Below, one piece after another: positions 18,247 through 26,947 of a stretch of DNA of 64,000 nucleotides. Source of the stretch: Bacteroidales bacterium M3 (GTDB taxonomy: Bacteria > Bacteroidota > Bacteroidia > Bacteroidales > Muribaculaceae); NCBI GenBank assembly GCA_001689445.1, contig LUJN01000004.1:30216-94215 (forward strand), in the 5' to 3' direction. The stretch's first letter is position 1. Every line of letters starts with the position of its first letter. The notes beneath the pieces are model-generated. The model worked only from the letters and a program-made list of their open reading frames with translations, had not been told where the DNA came from and made no database searches. Both the position numbers and the translations under genes were made by a program.

Positions 18247-19302
18247 TTATTTTTTCAGTGTCATCCCCTGCGACATCATCTGCTGGGCTTGCCGGAAGTC
18301 CTCGGGTGAACCTATGTCGATCCATGTGCCCGTGATGGGGAAGCAGGTCACGCGTCGTCCCTCGGCAATGGCCCGCTCTATCAGGTCGGGGGCGTCTATA
18401 TGCTCCCCTCTGTTGATTTGCCGTAGCAATTCGTTGGAAAACAGGTATATCCCGGCGTTGGCCTGATAGGTGTAGGTCGGCTTCTCGGTCAGCCCCTTGA
18501 CATTCTCGCCGTCGAGCGCCATCACGGCAAACGGCACGGAGACATGGTAGGGGAAAGTGGCGATTGTGATGTCGGCGTTTTGGGATATGTGGTGAAGGTA
18601 GAGGTCCTCGAATGATATGTTGGTGAGCAGGTCGGAGTTCATCACCAGTGTCACTGTCTCCTCCCCCTCGGGAACGAGGGCGGCGGCCCCGAGCGTGCCG
18701 AGTGGCGACGGCTCGCGCACACAGTTGACCGTGACCCCTCCGACAGGCTGCGAGAAGTGGGTATCGAGCTGCTCCGCGAGATAGTTGGTGGTCACGTAGA
18801 TCTCATCCACGCCGCAGTCGGCGAGTGCCTCCACGTTGTAGTCGATTATCGGCTTGCCGCCTATCTCAAGCAACGGCTTGGGGGTCGACAGGGTGAGGGG
18901 ACGCAGACGCTCGCCGCGGCCGCCGGCCATTAGGATGGCGCGGATGGGGAGATAGGAGTGTCGCGCGGTCAGGTCGTAGAGGCGCGTGATGCGCCCCGCG
19001 CTGTCGAGGCTCGGTATCAGCTTGATGCCGAGCTGTCTAAGCTCCCGCAGGCGTGTCGGTATGTCGTCCCCCTCGCTGATGCGCTTGAACTCGCGGTGCA
19101 TCACCTCGGTCACGGCTGCTGACGTGGCTACGCCCCTCAGCAGTGCCCGGCGTATATCGCCGTCGGTGAGCGTGCCCCTCATTATGCCATCGGAGTCGAC
19201 GGCCATGAGTGTCATCACGCCGCCCGAGAGGCGGTTGAGGCGGTCGAGGGCTTCGATGAGGGTTGCCCCGGTCGATATGATATGTCGCTCTGATTGGTTC
19301 AT
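18247..19302 (-). CDS. CBS-domain sugar-phosphate nucleotidyltransferase (PtmE-like)
   Basis: The 351-residue protein has an N-terminal CBS pair (about residues 1-115, with [13 protein letters not shown]), then a nucleotidyltransferase domain starting [17 protein letters not shown] and the substrate loop [18 protein letters not shown]. The same fusion is found in PtmE of Campylobacter, which makes GDP-glucosamine for legionaminic acid. Its place directly after the CMP-nonulosonate synthetase gene (1-bp TAATG overlap) supports that pathway. The nucleotide used cannot be read from the sequence. Confidence 0.82.
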   Translation of the reverse strand: MNQSERHIISTGATLIEALDRLNRLSGGVMTLMAVDSDGIMRGTLTDGDIRRALLRGVATSAAVTEVMHREFKRISEGDDIPTRLRELRQLGIKLIPSLDSAGRITRLYDLTARHSYLPIRAILMAGGRGERLRPLTLSTPKPLLEIGGKPIIDYNVEALADCGVDEIYVTTNYLAEQLDTHFSQPVGGVTVNCVREPSPLGTLGAAALVPEGEETVTLVMNSDLLTNISFEDLYLHHISQNADITIATFPYHVSVPFAVMALDGENVKGLTEKPTYTYQANAGIYLFSNELLRQINRGEHIDAPDLIERAIAEGRRVTCFPITGTWIDIGSPEDFRQAQQMMSQGMTLKK

Positions 19303-19997
19303 TATTGGTGGGTATGGTTGTATATGGTCTCGGCCACAACCCAGTCAAGGGGAGTGTCGAGGTCGACGCTCCGCTCTGCGGGCATAGGTGAGGGGAGGCG
19401 GCGGGGAAAAAGTCCAAGGGGGAGGCGGCGTATTGACTCGGGGTTGATGACATAGACGGCGCCGTTATATTCCCACGCCGATGGCGCGTCCTGTCGCCGG
19501 GTCAGCGAGCCGTCCCCCTTGGATATGTGTAGAAATCCGTTCTTGTCGGTCTCAAAGCAGTTGTAGTAGGGGTTGCACGCGGCTTCTTTCACCGTCACCA
19601 CCATGTCGATGTCGGGGGTGTACAGCTCTATGGCGCGGCGTGTGTCCTCGACGGTGCGCAGCGGGGAGGTGGGCTGCAGCAGCACCACGCAGTCAAACCG
19701 GCATCCCATGCTGTCGTAGAAATCCATCGCGTCGATGATTACCTCCCGCGACCCCGCCGTGTCGGTGGCGAGCGTGTCGGGGCGCATATAGGGCACGTCA
19801 AGTCCGAGCGACCGCCCGACGGCGGCTATCTCCTCGTCGTCGGTCGACAGGCATACGTGGCTTGTGGGCGCGAGGGCGAGAGCCACGTCTATGGAATAGG
19901 CTATAAGTGGCCGCCCGCAAAATTCCTTGATGTTCTTGCGGGGTATCCCCTTGCTGCCCCCTCGGGCAGGTATTATGAACAGTGGATTGTGCTGCAT
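19302..19997 (-). CDS. legF: CMP-nonulosonate (legionaminate/N-acetylneuraminate) cytidylyltransferase
   Basis: The 231-residue enzyme activates a nine-carbon sugar with CTP. It has the diagnostic N-terminal loop PARGGSKGIPRKNIKEF, the LQPTSPLRT block, and the metal-binding D at VDLDTPLDW. It follows legG at 4 bp and overlaps the ptmE-like gene by one base, so it is part of the nonulosonic acid operon. LegF and NeuA cannot be separated by sequence motifs alone. The LegB dehydratase gene upstream favours legionaminic acid or a relative. Confidence 0.9.
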   Translation of the reverse strand: MQHNPLFIIPARGGSKGIPRKNIKEFCGRPLIAYSIDVALALAPTSHVCLSTDDEEIAAVGRSLGLDVPYMRPDTLATDTAGSREVIIDAMDFYDSMGCRFDCVVLLQPTSPLRTVEDTRRAIELYTPDIDMVVTVKEAACNPYYNCFETDKNGFLHISKGDGSLTRRQDAPSAWEYNGAVYVINPESIRRLPLGLFPRRLPSPMPAERSVDLDTPLDWVVAETIYNHTHQ

Positions 19998-20001
19998 CGT
20001 C

Positions 20002-21165
20002 TCAATATCGTAGGTCGTGGAACGGTTTTACGGTTATCCCCTCAAGCGGCGTGCCGGTTATCGCCTCCACCATTAGGCTGAGGGTGTCGGGACGGTAATA
20101 CGGGTTGTCGGCGTGCCGTGCCGTCTCCCTCATCTCGGGTGACAACACAGTCTCAAGCCCATGGGCTATCTCCTCGGCCGATACGCCGCAGTGTATCACC
20201 GACTTGGCGGCGAGCCGTCCCTGCTGCCTTATCCCTATGTCGAGGGTCGGAATGCCGGCCGACGGCACTTCGACAATGCCGCTCGACGAGTTTCCCGCCA
20301 CAGCCGCGACACAGTGCAGGGCCGACAGGTAGCGTCTCATCCCGAGCGACGGGAACACTGCCGCCCTGTCGGGATGCATCGCGACATACTCTTTCAGCAA
20401 CGTTATTATCTCGCGCCCGTGGGTGTCGTTGTTGGGATAGGTGAATATCGTCTTGTAGTCGGGATAGCGGTCGAGTGCTGCGAGCAGGTTGCGGCACTGC
20501 TCTGCCGGCGTGCCGCTGTCGAGTGTCGCCGGATGGAATGTCACGAGCAGTGATTTCTCGGGTATGGAGGTCGACAGTGACGCCTCCAGCTCCTCGCGGC
20601 TCATCAGCGGTATCGACTTGATGTTGTGCAGCCCGATGGCCCCGGTGTTGATTACACGGTCGGGATTCTCCCCGAGCTGTATCACGCGGCGGCGGTATTC
20701 CTCGGTTTCCACCAGGTGTATATGGCTCATCTTGGTGATGGCGTGGCGTATGCTGTCGTCAAACGCCCCGAGGCTCACGGCCCCTCCGGCTATATGGGCC
20801 ACAGGAATGCGGAATATAAGCGCGGTCGATGCCGCCACTAGCATCTCATATCGGTCGCCGAGTATCACCATCATGTCGGGCTGCAGCTCCGCAAGGGCAT
20901 CTGCCATTCCCCCCATGCACGCCGACATAGCCTTGACCGTCCCGCGCGGGCTGTCATCGGGCGCGTCCATCGGCACACGGCGGGCTATTTTCAGCCCGTC
21001 GGCCTCAATCTCGCGCCAAGTCTCGCCATACTCCTCCAGCAGGTGCATGTTGGTGGCGACAATCTGCAACTCGATGTCGTCACGCCCATTGAGCGCACGC
21101 GCCAGCGGGCTGAGAAGTCCCCAGTCGGCGCGGGTCCCGGTCACTATGCACACTTTCCTGCCCAT
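20002..21165 (-). CDS. legG: Hydrolysing UDP-N-acetyl sugar 2-epimerase (LegG/NeuC)
   Basis: The 387-residue protein matches the hydrolysing 2-epimerase family: MGRKVCIVTGTRADWGLL at the start, VILGDRYEMLVAA with the catalytic Asp region, HIAGGAVSLGAFDDSIRHAITK, and the late NSSSGIVEVPSAGIPT UDP-binding block. It gives the free mannosamine-type sugar (or its 2,4-diamino analogue) used by the next enzyme, LegI. The gene is separated from legI by a 723-bp inverted-repeat cassette and has a TAAATTTG box 17 bp upstream. It may thus be transcribed partly on its own. Confidence 0.9.
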   Translation of the reverse strand: MGRKVCIVTGTRADWGLLSPLARALNGRDDIELQIVATNMHLLEEYGETWREIEADGLKIARRVPMDAPDDSPRGTVKAMSACMGGMADALAELQPDMMVILGDRYEMLVAASTALIFRIPVAHIAGGAVSLGAFDDSIRHAITKMSHIHLVETEEYRRRVIQLGENPDRVINTGAIGLHNIKSIPLMSREELEASLSTSIPEKSLLVTFHPATLDSGTPAEQCRNLLAALDRYPDYKTIFTYPNNDTHGREIITLLKEYVAMHPDRAAVFPSLGMRRYLSALHCVAAVAGNSSSGIVEVPSAGIPTLDIGIRQQGRLAAKSVIHCGVSAEEIAHGLETVLSPEMRETARHADNPYYRPDTLSLMVEAITGTPLEGITVKPFHDLRY

Positions 21166-21181
21166 CCAAACTATTTTCCCG

Positions 21182-21189
21182 CAAATTTA
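21182..21189 (-). promoter_or_regulatory. Possible internal -7 box upstream of legG
   Basis: TAAATTTG on the minus strand, 17 bp before the legG ATG and between the cassette end (21218) and the gene. There is no matching -33 element. Confidence 0.35.
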
Positions 21190-21217
21190 ACAAAATTCCT
21201 CCAAATAACAGTATTGG

Positions 21218-21940
21218 TAAAGTCGTTAAAGACTTTAAGGACATTAAGGACTTTAACGACCTTAAGTCCCTTATCGCTTCTTGTCGCCGTTATTGCCGTC
21301 TTTTCGCGATTGGACGCGTAGACGATACATCCGCTCCGTGAAGCCTCCATTCTCCAAAAAGTCGCGGCTAAGACGCTCCAATTGCTTGAACAGCAGATAA
21401 TCAGCCTGGTATAGCAATATTATCGCCATATTGGCTATAGTCTCCGGCGGACGGCTTTGAATCAAGTCCCTGAAGTAGGCGGCATCGTTGTGCGTTGTCC
21501 CTAATTCCCGCATCTTCTCAAATTGTGGGGACCCTTTCGGCCATTTGTAATGGCCTCTGGTGATGAGATAATCCTCATAGTCGGCCAACAACTCTTTGAG
21601 GCTTGCCTTTGCCACGTTTATAAGTTTTATCTCGGTCTTGGCCGAAGTGGCCGATGCCGCGCACCCCTCTATGATATTTTGCTTGCCCGACCGTGCTGCC
21701 TGTATCATCTGATCAACAGTACGGTCACCTTTGGAGAGGAAATTCGAGCAAAAGTAATAGGTGATTTGGTAGATGGTATCGGCTTTCTGATAGCTCAGGA
21801 GCTTCTTGTAATCGCCGTTGCGGGAGAGGAGAGAGTCACTCATGATGTTGTTGGATTGGTTGATGATTTATTGTTAATAATATCTAAGGTCTTTAAGGTC
21901 GTTAAGGACTTTAAGGACCTTAAAGACTTTAACGACTTTA
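21218..21940 (-). mobile_element. Single-gene cassette with 56-bp terminal inverted repeats (IVS-like)
   Basis: The left end 21218-21273 and the reverse complement of the right end 21885-21940 align without gaps over 56 positions, with 47 identical (about 84 percent). Both start TAAAGTCGTTAAAG. The repeats are built from TTAAGG/GACTTTA-type words of 8-9 nt, which raises chance self-similarity but does not explain a colinear 56-nt match at both borders. Between them lies only a four-helix-bundle gene. The right end touches the stop codon of legI, and the other side leads to legG. In RNA the ends would pair into one long stem, as in intervening sequences of 23S rRNA. Confidence 0.75.
21271..21843 (-). 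CDS. Four helix bundle suffix-domain protein (23S rRNA intervening-sequence protein family)
   Basis: The 190-residue protein is predicted all-helical, with the family blocks YKKLLSYQKADTIYQITYYF, RTVDQMIQAARSGKQNIIEG and KTEIKLINVAKASLKELLADYEDYL. This is the S23/IVP-like four-helix-bundle family, first known from insertions in 23S rRNA genes; the molecular function is unknown, and pentameric bundles that bind nucleic acid have been suggested. The stop codon lies inside the left inverted repeat. The gene is clearly more AT-rich than the flanking sugar genes and interrupts the legI-legG junction. Confidence 0.88.
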   Translation of the reverse strand: MSDSLLSRNGDYKKLLSYQKADTIYQITYYFCSNFLSKGDRTVDQMIQAARSGKQNIIEGCAASATSAKTEIKLINVAKASLKELLADYEDYLITRGHYKWPKGSPQFEKMRELGTTHNDAAYFRDLIQSRPPETIANMAIILLYQADYLLFKQLERLSRDFLENGGFTERMYRLRVQSRKDGNNGDKKR

Positions 21941-22948
21941 TTAGAGGACAATCAGGCTGTCATACGGGAAGTCGCGCGTAGCCCGCGTGCCCACGACGCT
22001 GTCCCACATCATCGGCGAGATGCCGTTGCCGGGGCGTTTGACGGTGATATTCTCCTCCGTCAGCAGCTCCCCCCGGCGGATGTCGCGGGCGGCCACTATG
22101 CTCTTGCGCGCCACCTCGATATTGGGGCGTTCCGACGGGCTGACATGCTTCTCCGCCGAGCCGAGTGCCTGCTCCACGTTGCGTATCGCCGCCACCATCG
22201 CCGCCAGTTCGGCCGGCTCAAGCGATGCCTTGTGGTCGGGACCCTCCATATTCTTGTCGAGGGTGAAATGCTTCTCTATCACCGTCGCGCCGAGCGCAGT
22301 GGCGGCTATCGGCACCTCTATGCCTACAGTGTGGTCGCTGTAGCCCACGCCCCCGCAGCCAAGCCTCTCCAATGCCGACATTGCCCGCAGGTTGACGTCG
22401 CGCATCGGGGTGGGATATTGGGTGTTGCAGTGGAGCAGCGTGATGTCGCGGCGCGGTATTCCCCCCGCTTCGAGCACGCACACCGCCGCCTCCACCTCGT
22501 CAAGCTCGCACATTCCTGTCGACAGTATGACCCGCCCCCCTTTGGAGGCTATCTTGCGCAGGTATGGGAGGTTGGTTATCTCACCTGACGGTATCTTCCA
22601 GTAGTCCATTCCAAGCCCGGCGAGAGTGTCGATCGACACAAGGTCAAACGGCGTGCTCATGAACCCTATCCCCACTTCGCGGCAAAGCGCGGCAAGTCCC
22701 TCGTAGTCCGACAGCGGCAGATGTATCGCCCGGCACATGTCGAGCTGGCTCTCCTCCGCTCCGGTAGTCTCCTTTTGGTACTCGGCCTTGGGGGCTATCG
22801 TGGAGATGACAAGCTCGGGCACGGCGGTCTGGAACTTAACATAGTCTGCTCCCGCCTCCTTGGCGGCATACACCATCTGGCGCGCCAAGTCGAGACGCCC
22901 GTTGTGGTTGACGCCTGCCTCGGCAATGATTATGACTCTCTTATCCAT
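21941..22948 (-). CDS. legI: Nonulosonic acid synthase (LegI/NeuB)
   Basis: The 335-residue enzyme condenses a six-carbon amino sugar with phosphoenolpyruvate. It has IIAEAGVNHNGRLDLARQM at the start, VKFQTA, the STPFDL segment, LHCNTQYPTP and GYSDHTVG of the TIM barrel. A C-terminal antifreeze-like (SAF) domain begins near RRGELLTEENITVKRPG. The frame is open further upstream, but the ATG at 22948 gives the canonical N terminus and overlaps the ATP-grasp stop by 8 bp. It is directly followed by the inverted-repeat cassette. NeuB and LegI differ mainly in substrate; LegI is preferred because of legB. Confidence 0.92.
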   Translation of the reverse strand: MDKRVIIIAEAGVNHNGRLDLARQMVYAAKEAGADYVKFQTAVPELVISTIAPKAEYQKETTGAEESQLDMCRAIHLPLSDYEGLAALCREVGIGFMSTPFDLVSIDTLAGLGMDYWKIPSGEITNLPYLRKIASKGGRVILSTGMCELDEVEAAVCVLEAGGIPRRDITLLHCNTQYPTPMRDVNLRAMSALERLGCGGVGYSDHTVGIEVPIAATALGATVIEKHFTLDKNMEGPDHKASLEPAELAAMVAAIRNVEQALGSAEKHVSPSERPNIEVARKSIVAARDIRRGELLTEENITVKRPGNGISPMMWDSVVGTRATRDFPYDSLIVL

Positions 22949-23918
22949 TTTTTTCGGTATCGTTTTCGGGATAAAACACCACTTCCTGCTGGTAGCGCAC
23001 GATTTCAGTCCCCGCACGCCATGCCGTGCAAGGGTCAAGGGGCAGTCCCAATGCCGACCGCAGGATGTAGGACGGTATGTCGGCACCGGCATGGACGGCA
23101 CACACTGCCCCACCGCCGAGACGCGGGTTTATCTCCATCAGCAGCAGCCGTCCCGTGTCGAGGTCCTCGATAAATTGTAGCGTCACCGCCCCGCGTAGCC
23201 CCAGACGCGATATGGTCTTGCGGGCGAGGTTTTCAAGCTCCTCGTTGCGCACGGTTATCGTGCGCGACACCTCACCGCCGATCACCTCTACGCGCAGGCG
23301 CGGCACGGCGCAGAGGATTCCGCCACCATCGGAGATGAAGCAGTCTACGGTATATTCGCGCCGGTTGGCTATATACTCCTGTATGACATAAAGCTCCTCT
23401 CCCGACACGATATTCTTGAATTGGCGCGGCCCGGTGATTATCTCGATGCCGCGTGATGCCGAGCCAAACCGTGGCTTGGCTATCAGCGGGAACATCGGGC
23501 GTCCTTTGACATACGACTGCGGAATAGGCAACCCGGCGTCGATAAACGCTTTCTCGGCTTTCGCCTTGTCAAACATTGTCTCTGCCATACTGCGGTCGCC
23601 GACAGGTGCCCACACCCTCCCGGGCGAGAGGTCGCGGAACTCGGCTGCGACGCCTACCGCCCCGTCGACAAACGGTATCAGTATGTCGATGTCATGCTGT
23701 GCCACAACCTCATGCAGATCCTCCATCAACTGTGGGTCGCTCCACCGCAGCCCCTTGATGATTGTCGCTATGGCCGACACGGGTACCCGCTTGTCAAGCT
23801 CATAACTGAAGAGTTTCACCTCCTTGCCGATGCGCCGTCCGGCCTCGATTAGCATTCTGCCCATCGAAACGCGCTTGGCGCCCCCGAGCATCAGTATATT
23901 GACAGTCTCGCCGCTCAT
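22941..23918 (-). CDS. ATP-grasp ligase in nonulosonic acid operon
   Basis: The 325-residue protein is a carbamoyl-phosphate-synthase-like ATP-grasp enzyme: an N-terminal pre-grasp Rossmann part (NILMLGGAKRVSMGRMLIEA), PLIAKPRFGSASRGIEII (ATP-binding lysine), YVIQEYI, and the metal site LLMEINPRLGGG. It overlaps legB upstream (4-bp ATGA) and legI downstream (8 bp), so it is firmly inside the pathway operon. It is not a standard step of legionaminic or sialic acid synthesis. It may attach an acyl or amino acid group to the sugar or its precursor, but this is only inferred from position. Confidence 0.82.
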   Translation of the reverse strand: MSGETVNILMLGGAKRVSMGRMLIEAGRRIGKEVKLFSYELDKRVPVSAIATIIKGLRWSDPQLMEDLHEVVAQHDIDILIPFVDGAVGVAAEFRDLSPGRVWAPVGDRSMAETMFDKAKAEKAFIDAGLPIPQSYVKGRPMFPLIAKPRFGSASRGIEIITGPRQFKNIVSGEELYVIQEYIANRREYTVDCFISDGGGILCAVPRLRVEVIGGEVSRTITVRNEELENLARKTISRLGLRGAVTLQFIEDLDTGRLLLMEINPRLGGGAVCAVHAGADIPSYILRSALGLPLDPCTAWRAGTEIVRYQQEVVFYPENDTEKNG

Positions 23919-24895
23919 CGGTTGTATATATCTGATTTATACTTCGACAGGTTATCCTTGTCGCAGAACCAGTCGATTGTCTCCTTCAATCCCTCCTCCA
24001 GCGTGTAGCGGGGACGCCAGTCGGTGAGGGTGGTTATCTTGGTGTTGTCGCCGCACAGCCTGAACACCTCGCTCTTGGCGGGGCGTATCCGCTCGGCATC
24101 GCGCACCCAGTTGACATCCGCGCCCATCAGCCGCGCTATCGTCCGCAGTGTCTCCTCCATCGACACCTCCGTGCCGGTCGCTATGTTTATCTCCTCCCCT
24201 TCGATGCCTGGGGCGGTGGCGAGGGCCAGGAATCCGCGGCAGGTGTCCTTGACATAGTTGAAGTCGCGGGTGGGCGACAGGTCGCCCACCTTTATCTCCC
24301 GCGCGCCGTTGGCTATCTGGGTGATTATCGTGGGGATGATGGCACGTGCGCTCTGCCTCGACCCGTAAGTGTTGAACGGGCGCGCGATGACTACCGGCAG
24401 CGAGAACGCATTGTAGAAGCTCTTGGCGATGGCGTCGGCACCGATTTTTGTCGCCGAGTAGGGCGACTGCGGCTGTCTCGGGTGCTTCTCGTCGATGGGC
24501 ACATACTGCGCCGTGCCGTAGACCTCGCTTGTCGAGGTCACCACCACGCGCTCCACGCCGCAGTCGGCAGCTGCCTGACATATGTTGAGCGTCCCCTTGA
24601 TGTTGGTGTCCACATAGCTCTCGGGGGCCACGTAGCTGTAGGGGATGGCGATGAGTGCGGCGAGGTGGAGCACGATGTCACACCCCTTGGTGATGTGGCG
24701 GCAGAAGGCGGCGTCGCGCACGTCGCCGTTGACGACCTCCAGCCCGGGATGTTTCATCCCTTCGAGCCAACCCCAGTAGTTGAATGAGTTGTAGACGCTC
24801 AGTGCCCTCACTTGGTATCCCTCGGCGAGGAGCAGTTCCACAAGGTGGGAGCCTATAAATCCGTCAGCTCCCGTGACGAGTACTTTTTTTGACAT
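23915..24895 (-). CDS. legB: NAD-dependent 4,6-dehydratase LegB
   Basis: The 326-residue extended SDR has VLVTGADGFIGSHLVELLL (NAD binding), the YNSFNYWGWL segment that marks LegB-type dehydratases, HLAALIAIPYSY, the catalytic TSTSEVYG and YSATK, and RPFNTYGSRQSARA. LegB dehydrates a nucleotide-linked GlcNAc at C4-C6, the first committed step of legionaminic acid synthesis. The pathway's aminotransferase (LegC) and acetyltransferase (LegH) are not found next to it, so they must lie elsewhere or be replaced. It follows the lipoprotein gene by 13 bp. Confidence 0.88.
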   Translation of the reverse strand: MSKKVLVTGADGFIGSHLVELLLAEGYQVRALSVYNSFNYWGWLEGMKHPGLEVVNGDVRDAAFCRHITKGCDIVLHLAALIAIPYSYVAPESYVDTNIKGTLNICQAAADCGVERVVVTSTSEVYGTAQYVPIDEKHPRQPQSPYSATKIGADAIAKSFYNAFSLPVVIARPFNTYGSRQSARAIIPTIITQIANGAREIKVGDLSPTRDFNYVKDTCRGFLALATAPGIEGEEINIATGTEVSMEETLRTIARLMGADVNWVRDAERIRPAKSEVFRLCGDNTKITTLTDWRPRYTLEEGLKETIDWFCDKDNLSKYKSDIYNR

Positions 24896-24908
24896 ATACT
24901 TATGCGGG

Positions 24909-25373
24909 TCAGCCCCATTTTTTTAGTGAATATCTGTACACCTTGCCATCCTCGGCGGTGTACGATAGCTTTATCTCGCTGCCCGACAGCTTGATGATGT
25001 CGAGCTTTGACACCCCTCCGGGCAGGTGCGTGGCAGGGTAGGGGGTATATTTCCCCGACCCTTCGGCCGCGCTGTCGTCGTGGTGGGTGAAGTTGAGTGT
25101 CAGCGTGTTGCCATCTTGCGACCATGTGCCCCACCGCTGTCCGTAGTTGCTCACGTCGGCGGTCACGGGGTCGACCTGTATCATCTCTATCACCGATGTC
25201 TGGAACGCCCAGAAGATGTTCTCCTTGTAGGCTGCGTCGGGAGTGCCGTCAATCTCTATGGCGGTCAGTTTCCACTCGCCGAACCATGGCCCTATGTCGC
25301 CGTTGTTGTGGGTGCATGACCCTGCTATCGCCGTCAGGGCGAGTATCGCGATTATATGTAATGCCTTTCTCAT
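24909..25373 (-). CDS. Lipocalin-like lipoprotein
   Basis: The 154-residue protein has a lipoprotein signal with lipobox LTAIAGSC (Cys about 20). A small beta-rich domain follows, containing WKLTAIEIDG, WGTWSQDGNTLTLNF and LSYTAEDGKVYRYSLKKW, the pattern of the lipocalin-like family common in Bacteroidales. It should be anchored to the inner or outer membrane in the periplasm. Its start overlaps the stop of the Wzi-like gene by 4 bp, so it is coupled to it, and it precedes legB. A role in export or attachment of the surface sugar is possible but not shown. Confidence 0.75.
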   Translation of the reverse strand: MRKALHIIAILALTAIAGSCTHNNGDIGPWFGEWKLTAIEIDGTPDAAYKENIFWAFQTSVIEMIQVDPVTADVSNYGQRWGTWSQDGNTLTLNFTHHDDSAAEGSGKYTPYPATHLPGGVSKLDIIKLSGSEIKLSYTAEDGKVYRYSLKKWG

Positions 25374-26917
25374 TTCTTCCCTATGTTAAAGATTCCGCTG
25401 TATGATACGCTCACGAGTGCGCCGAAGTTGTCGCCATACATCTTTCCCGCGTCCCATGCCACCTGTGCTTTCAGCCGCAGCCCTTTGACGCTCGGCACGC
25501 GGTAGTCACACTCGGCCAGCATCGACGTGTCCTCCCATGGGTGGAGCAGGGGCTGTGTCCCTGTGCCCCAGCCCTTGCGGTATGACAGGAGCACGCGGTA
25601 GTCCACCGTGTCGCTTATGTTCCCTTCCACGCCGAGGTGGAAGCCCCGCACGCGGTTACACAGGTACATCATCTGCCCCCCCTGGTTGTAGAGCGGGGAG
25701 CGCAGGAACGGCGACCCTATCGACATCCCGTAGTGGCTGTATCCGGCATACATGAAGTTGTTGTAGTAGTTGTCAAATCCCGTTGCCTGGCTCGTGATGG
25801 TCGTCCCCTTGTTGTCCTCGGGGTCCCAGTGCATCGGCCCTGACTGGTTGGTGAAGTCGAGATATTCCACCACCGCGCCTGACACGATGCCGCGCCCGGC
25901 CTTGCGGTAGGATATGCCCCACAGCCCGTCAAGCCCGTTGAGCTTGCCGATGCCCGAGCCGTCCTCCCACAGCCATTCGAAATAGCCCGCTAACTCGTCG
26001 CCGTTCTTCAGCCGGTAGCGTGCCTTCAGGTCCCACGACCCTACATGGTTACCTTTCCAGTAGTCCTCGCCTCCGCGTGGGATGAGCATGTCCAGGAAGT
26101 CGCCGACTTTCAGCTTGGAATCTCTCGTGCCCATATACTTGCCTTGGACGTATGACATGCGCTTGCCCGAGAATTGCGCAGCCGCCTGCATACCTAACGT
26201 CACCGACAGTGGTTCCGACGGCTTGGTGCGGAAGTAGCAGCGCTTGTAGTTGTACCACCACCCCGTCGTGTAGTGCCCGTTGTAGAAGTTGAACCGGTCG
26301 TGCTGCCAGTCGCCGTCGGTCGAACGGTAATAGCCTATCTCCCCCTGTATCTGCACCCATCCGTTAGTGAATGGGATATTCTGGAAGTCGATAAACCCTA
26401 TACTCCCTCCCGGCATGGGGCGCGAGTTGCCGCTCTCGGTGACGTCGCCGCTCGACAGTCGGTTGTCGACGATGGTCGATTGGTACTCCTTCATCCCGAG
26501 CGTCAGGAACACGCCGCGAAATTTCACCTCGCCATAGAGCTGCTGTATCCAGAACGCCGGAGGCCCTTGCTTGTGGCTTCCCCAGGTTCCTTGTCCCGCT
26601 TGGCCTCCGGGGGTGGGATAAAACCGCTCATACGTCGTCTTCGACGAATAGCCCCCGATGAGGTCTACGCCAAATCCGTAGCTGAACCGTGTCTCCTTCG
26701 ACATCGGTCGCCACGCCTTGGCCCTCAACAGCGCGTCAAAGGGCTGCGTGAGCACCCCGTGGGTGTTCGACGCCATGTAGTAGGGCGCGAAGTCCCCGCT
26801 CCCGGCATTGGCCGTCAGCGAGGCTTCATAGTTTATCGGGTAGGCCGCCGCCATCTCCAGCGTCGCCGAGATGCCGATTGCCGCCAACAGGGATAGTCGC
26901 ATGTCTCTCAATTTCAT
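25370..26917 (-). CDS. Wzi-family capsule assembly outer membrane protein
   Basis: The 515-residue protein has a signal peptide (cleavage near EMAAAYP) and a long beta-strand-rich region with many aromatic residues, ending VSYSGIFNIGKK. Blocks such as FYLTLGMKEYQ-like VFLTLGMKEYQSTIVDN and GWVQIQGEIGYYRS fit the Bacteroidota capsule assembly Wzi family, whose E. coli member holds capsule at the cell surface. As first gene of the operon with the nonulosonic acid genes, it links the sugar to a surface polysaccharide. A TATATTTG -7 box lies just upstream. Confidence 0.82.
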   Translation of the reverse strand: MKLRDMRLSLLAAIGISATLEMAAAYPINYEASLTANAGSGDFAPYYMASNTHGVLTQPFDALLRAKAWRPMSKETRFSYGFGVDLIGGYSSKTTYERFYPTPGGQAGQGTWGSHKQGPPAFWIQQLYGEVKFRGVFLTLGMKEYQSTIVDNRLSSGDVTESGNSRPMPGGSIGFIDFQNIPFTNGWVQIQGEIGYYRSTDGDWQHDRFNFYNGHYTTGWWYNYKRCYFRTKPSEPLSVTLGMQAAAQFSGKRMSYVQGKYMGTRDSKLKVGDFLDMLIPRGGEDYWKGNHVGSWDLKARYRLKNGDELAGYFEWLWEDGSGIGKLNGLDGLWGISYRKAGRGIVSGAVVEYLDFTNQSGPMHWDPEDNKGTTITSQATGFDNYYNNFMYAGYSHYGMSIGSPFLRSPLYNQGGQMMYLCNRVRGFHLGVEGNISDTVDYRVLLSYRKGWGTGTQPLLHPWEDTSMLAECDYRVPSVKGLRLKAQVAWDAGKMYGDNFGALVSVSYSGIFNIGKK

Positions 26918-26927
26918 ATTAATAGTA

Positions 26928-26935
26928 CAAATATA
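26928..26935 (-). promoter_or_regulatory. Promoter -7 box of the wzi/nonulosonic acid operon
   Basis: TATATTTG on the minus strand, 11 bp before the ATG at 26917. The -33 region falls in the palindromic repeat that begins at 26948, so the repeat may influence this promoter. Confidence 0.5.
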
Positions 26936-26947
26936 ATGTTTTTATTA

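Noticed and set aside
21271..21843. Diversity-generating retroelement accessory (Avd) gene
   Set aside because: The fold is related, but no reverse transcriptase, template repeat or variable repeat is nearby.
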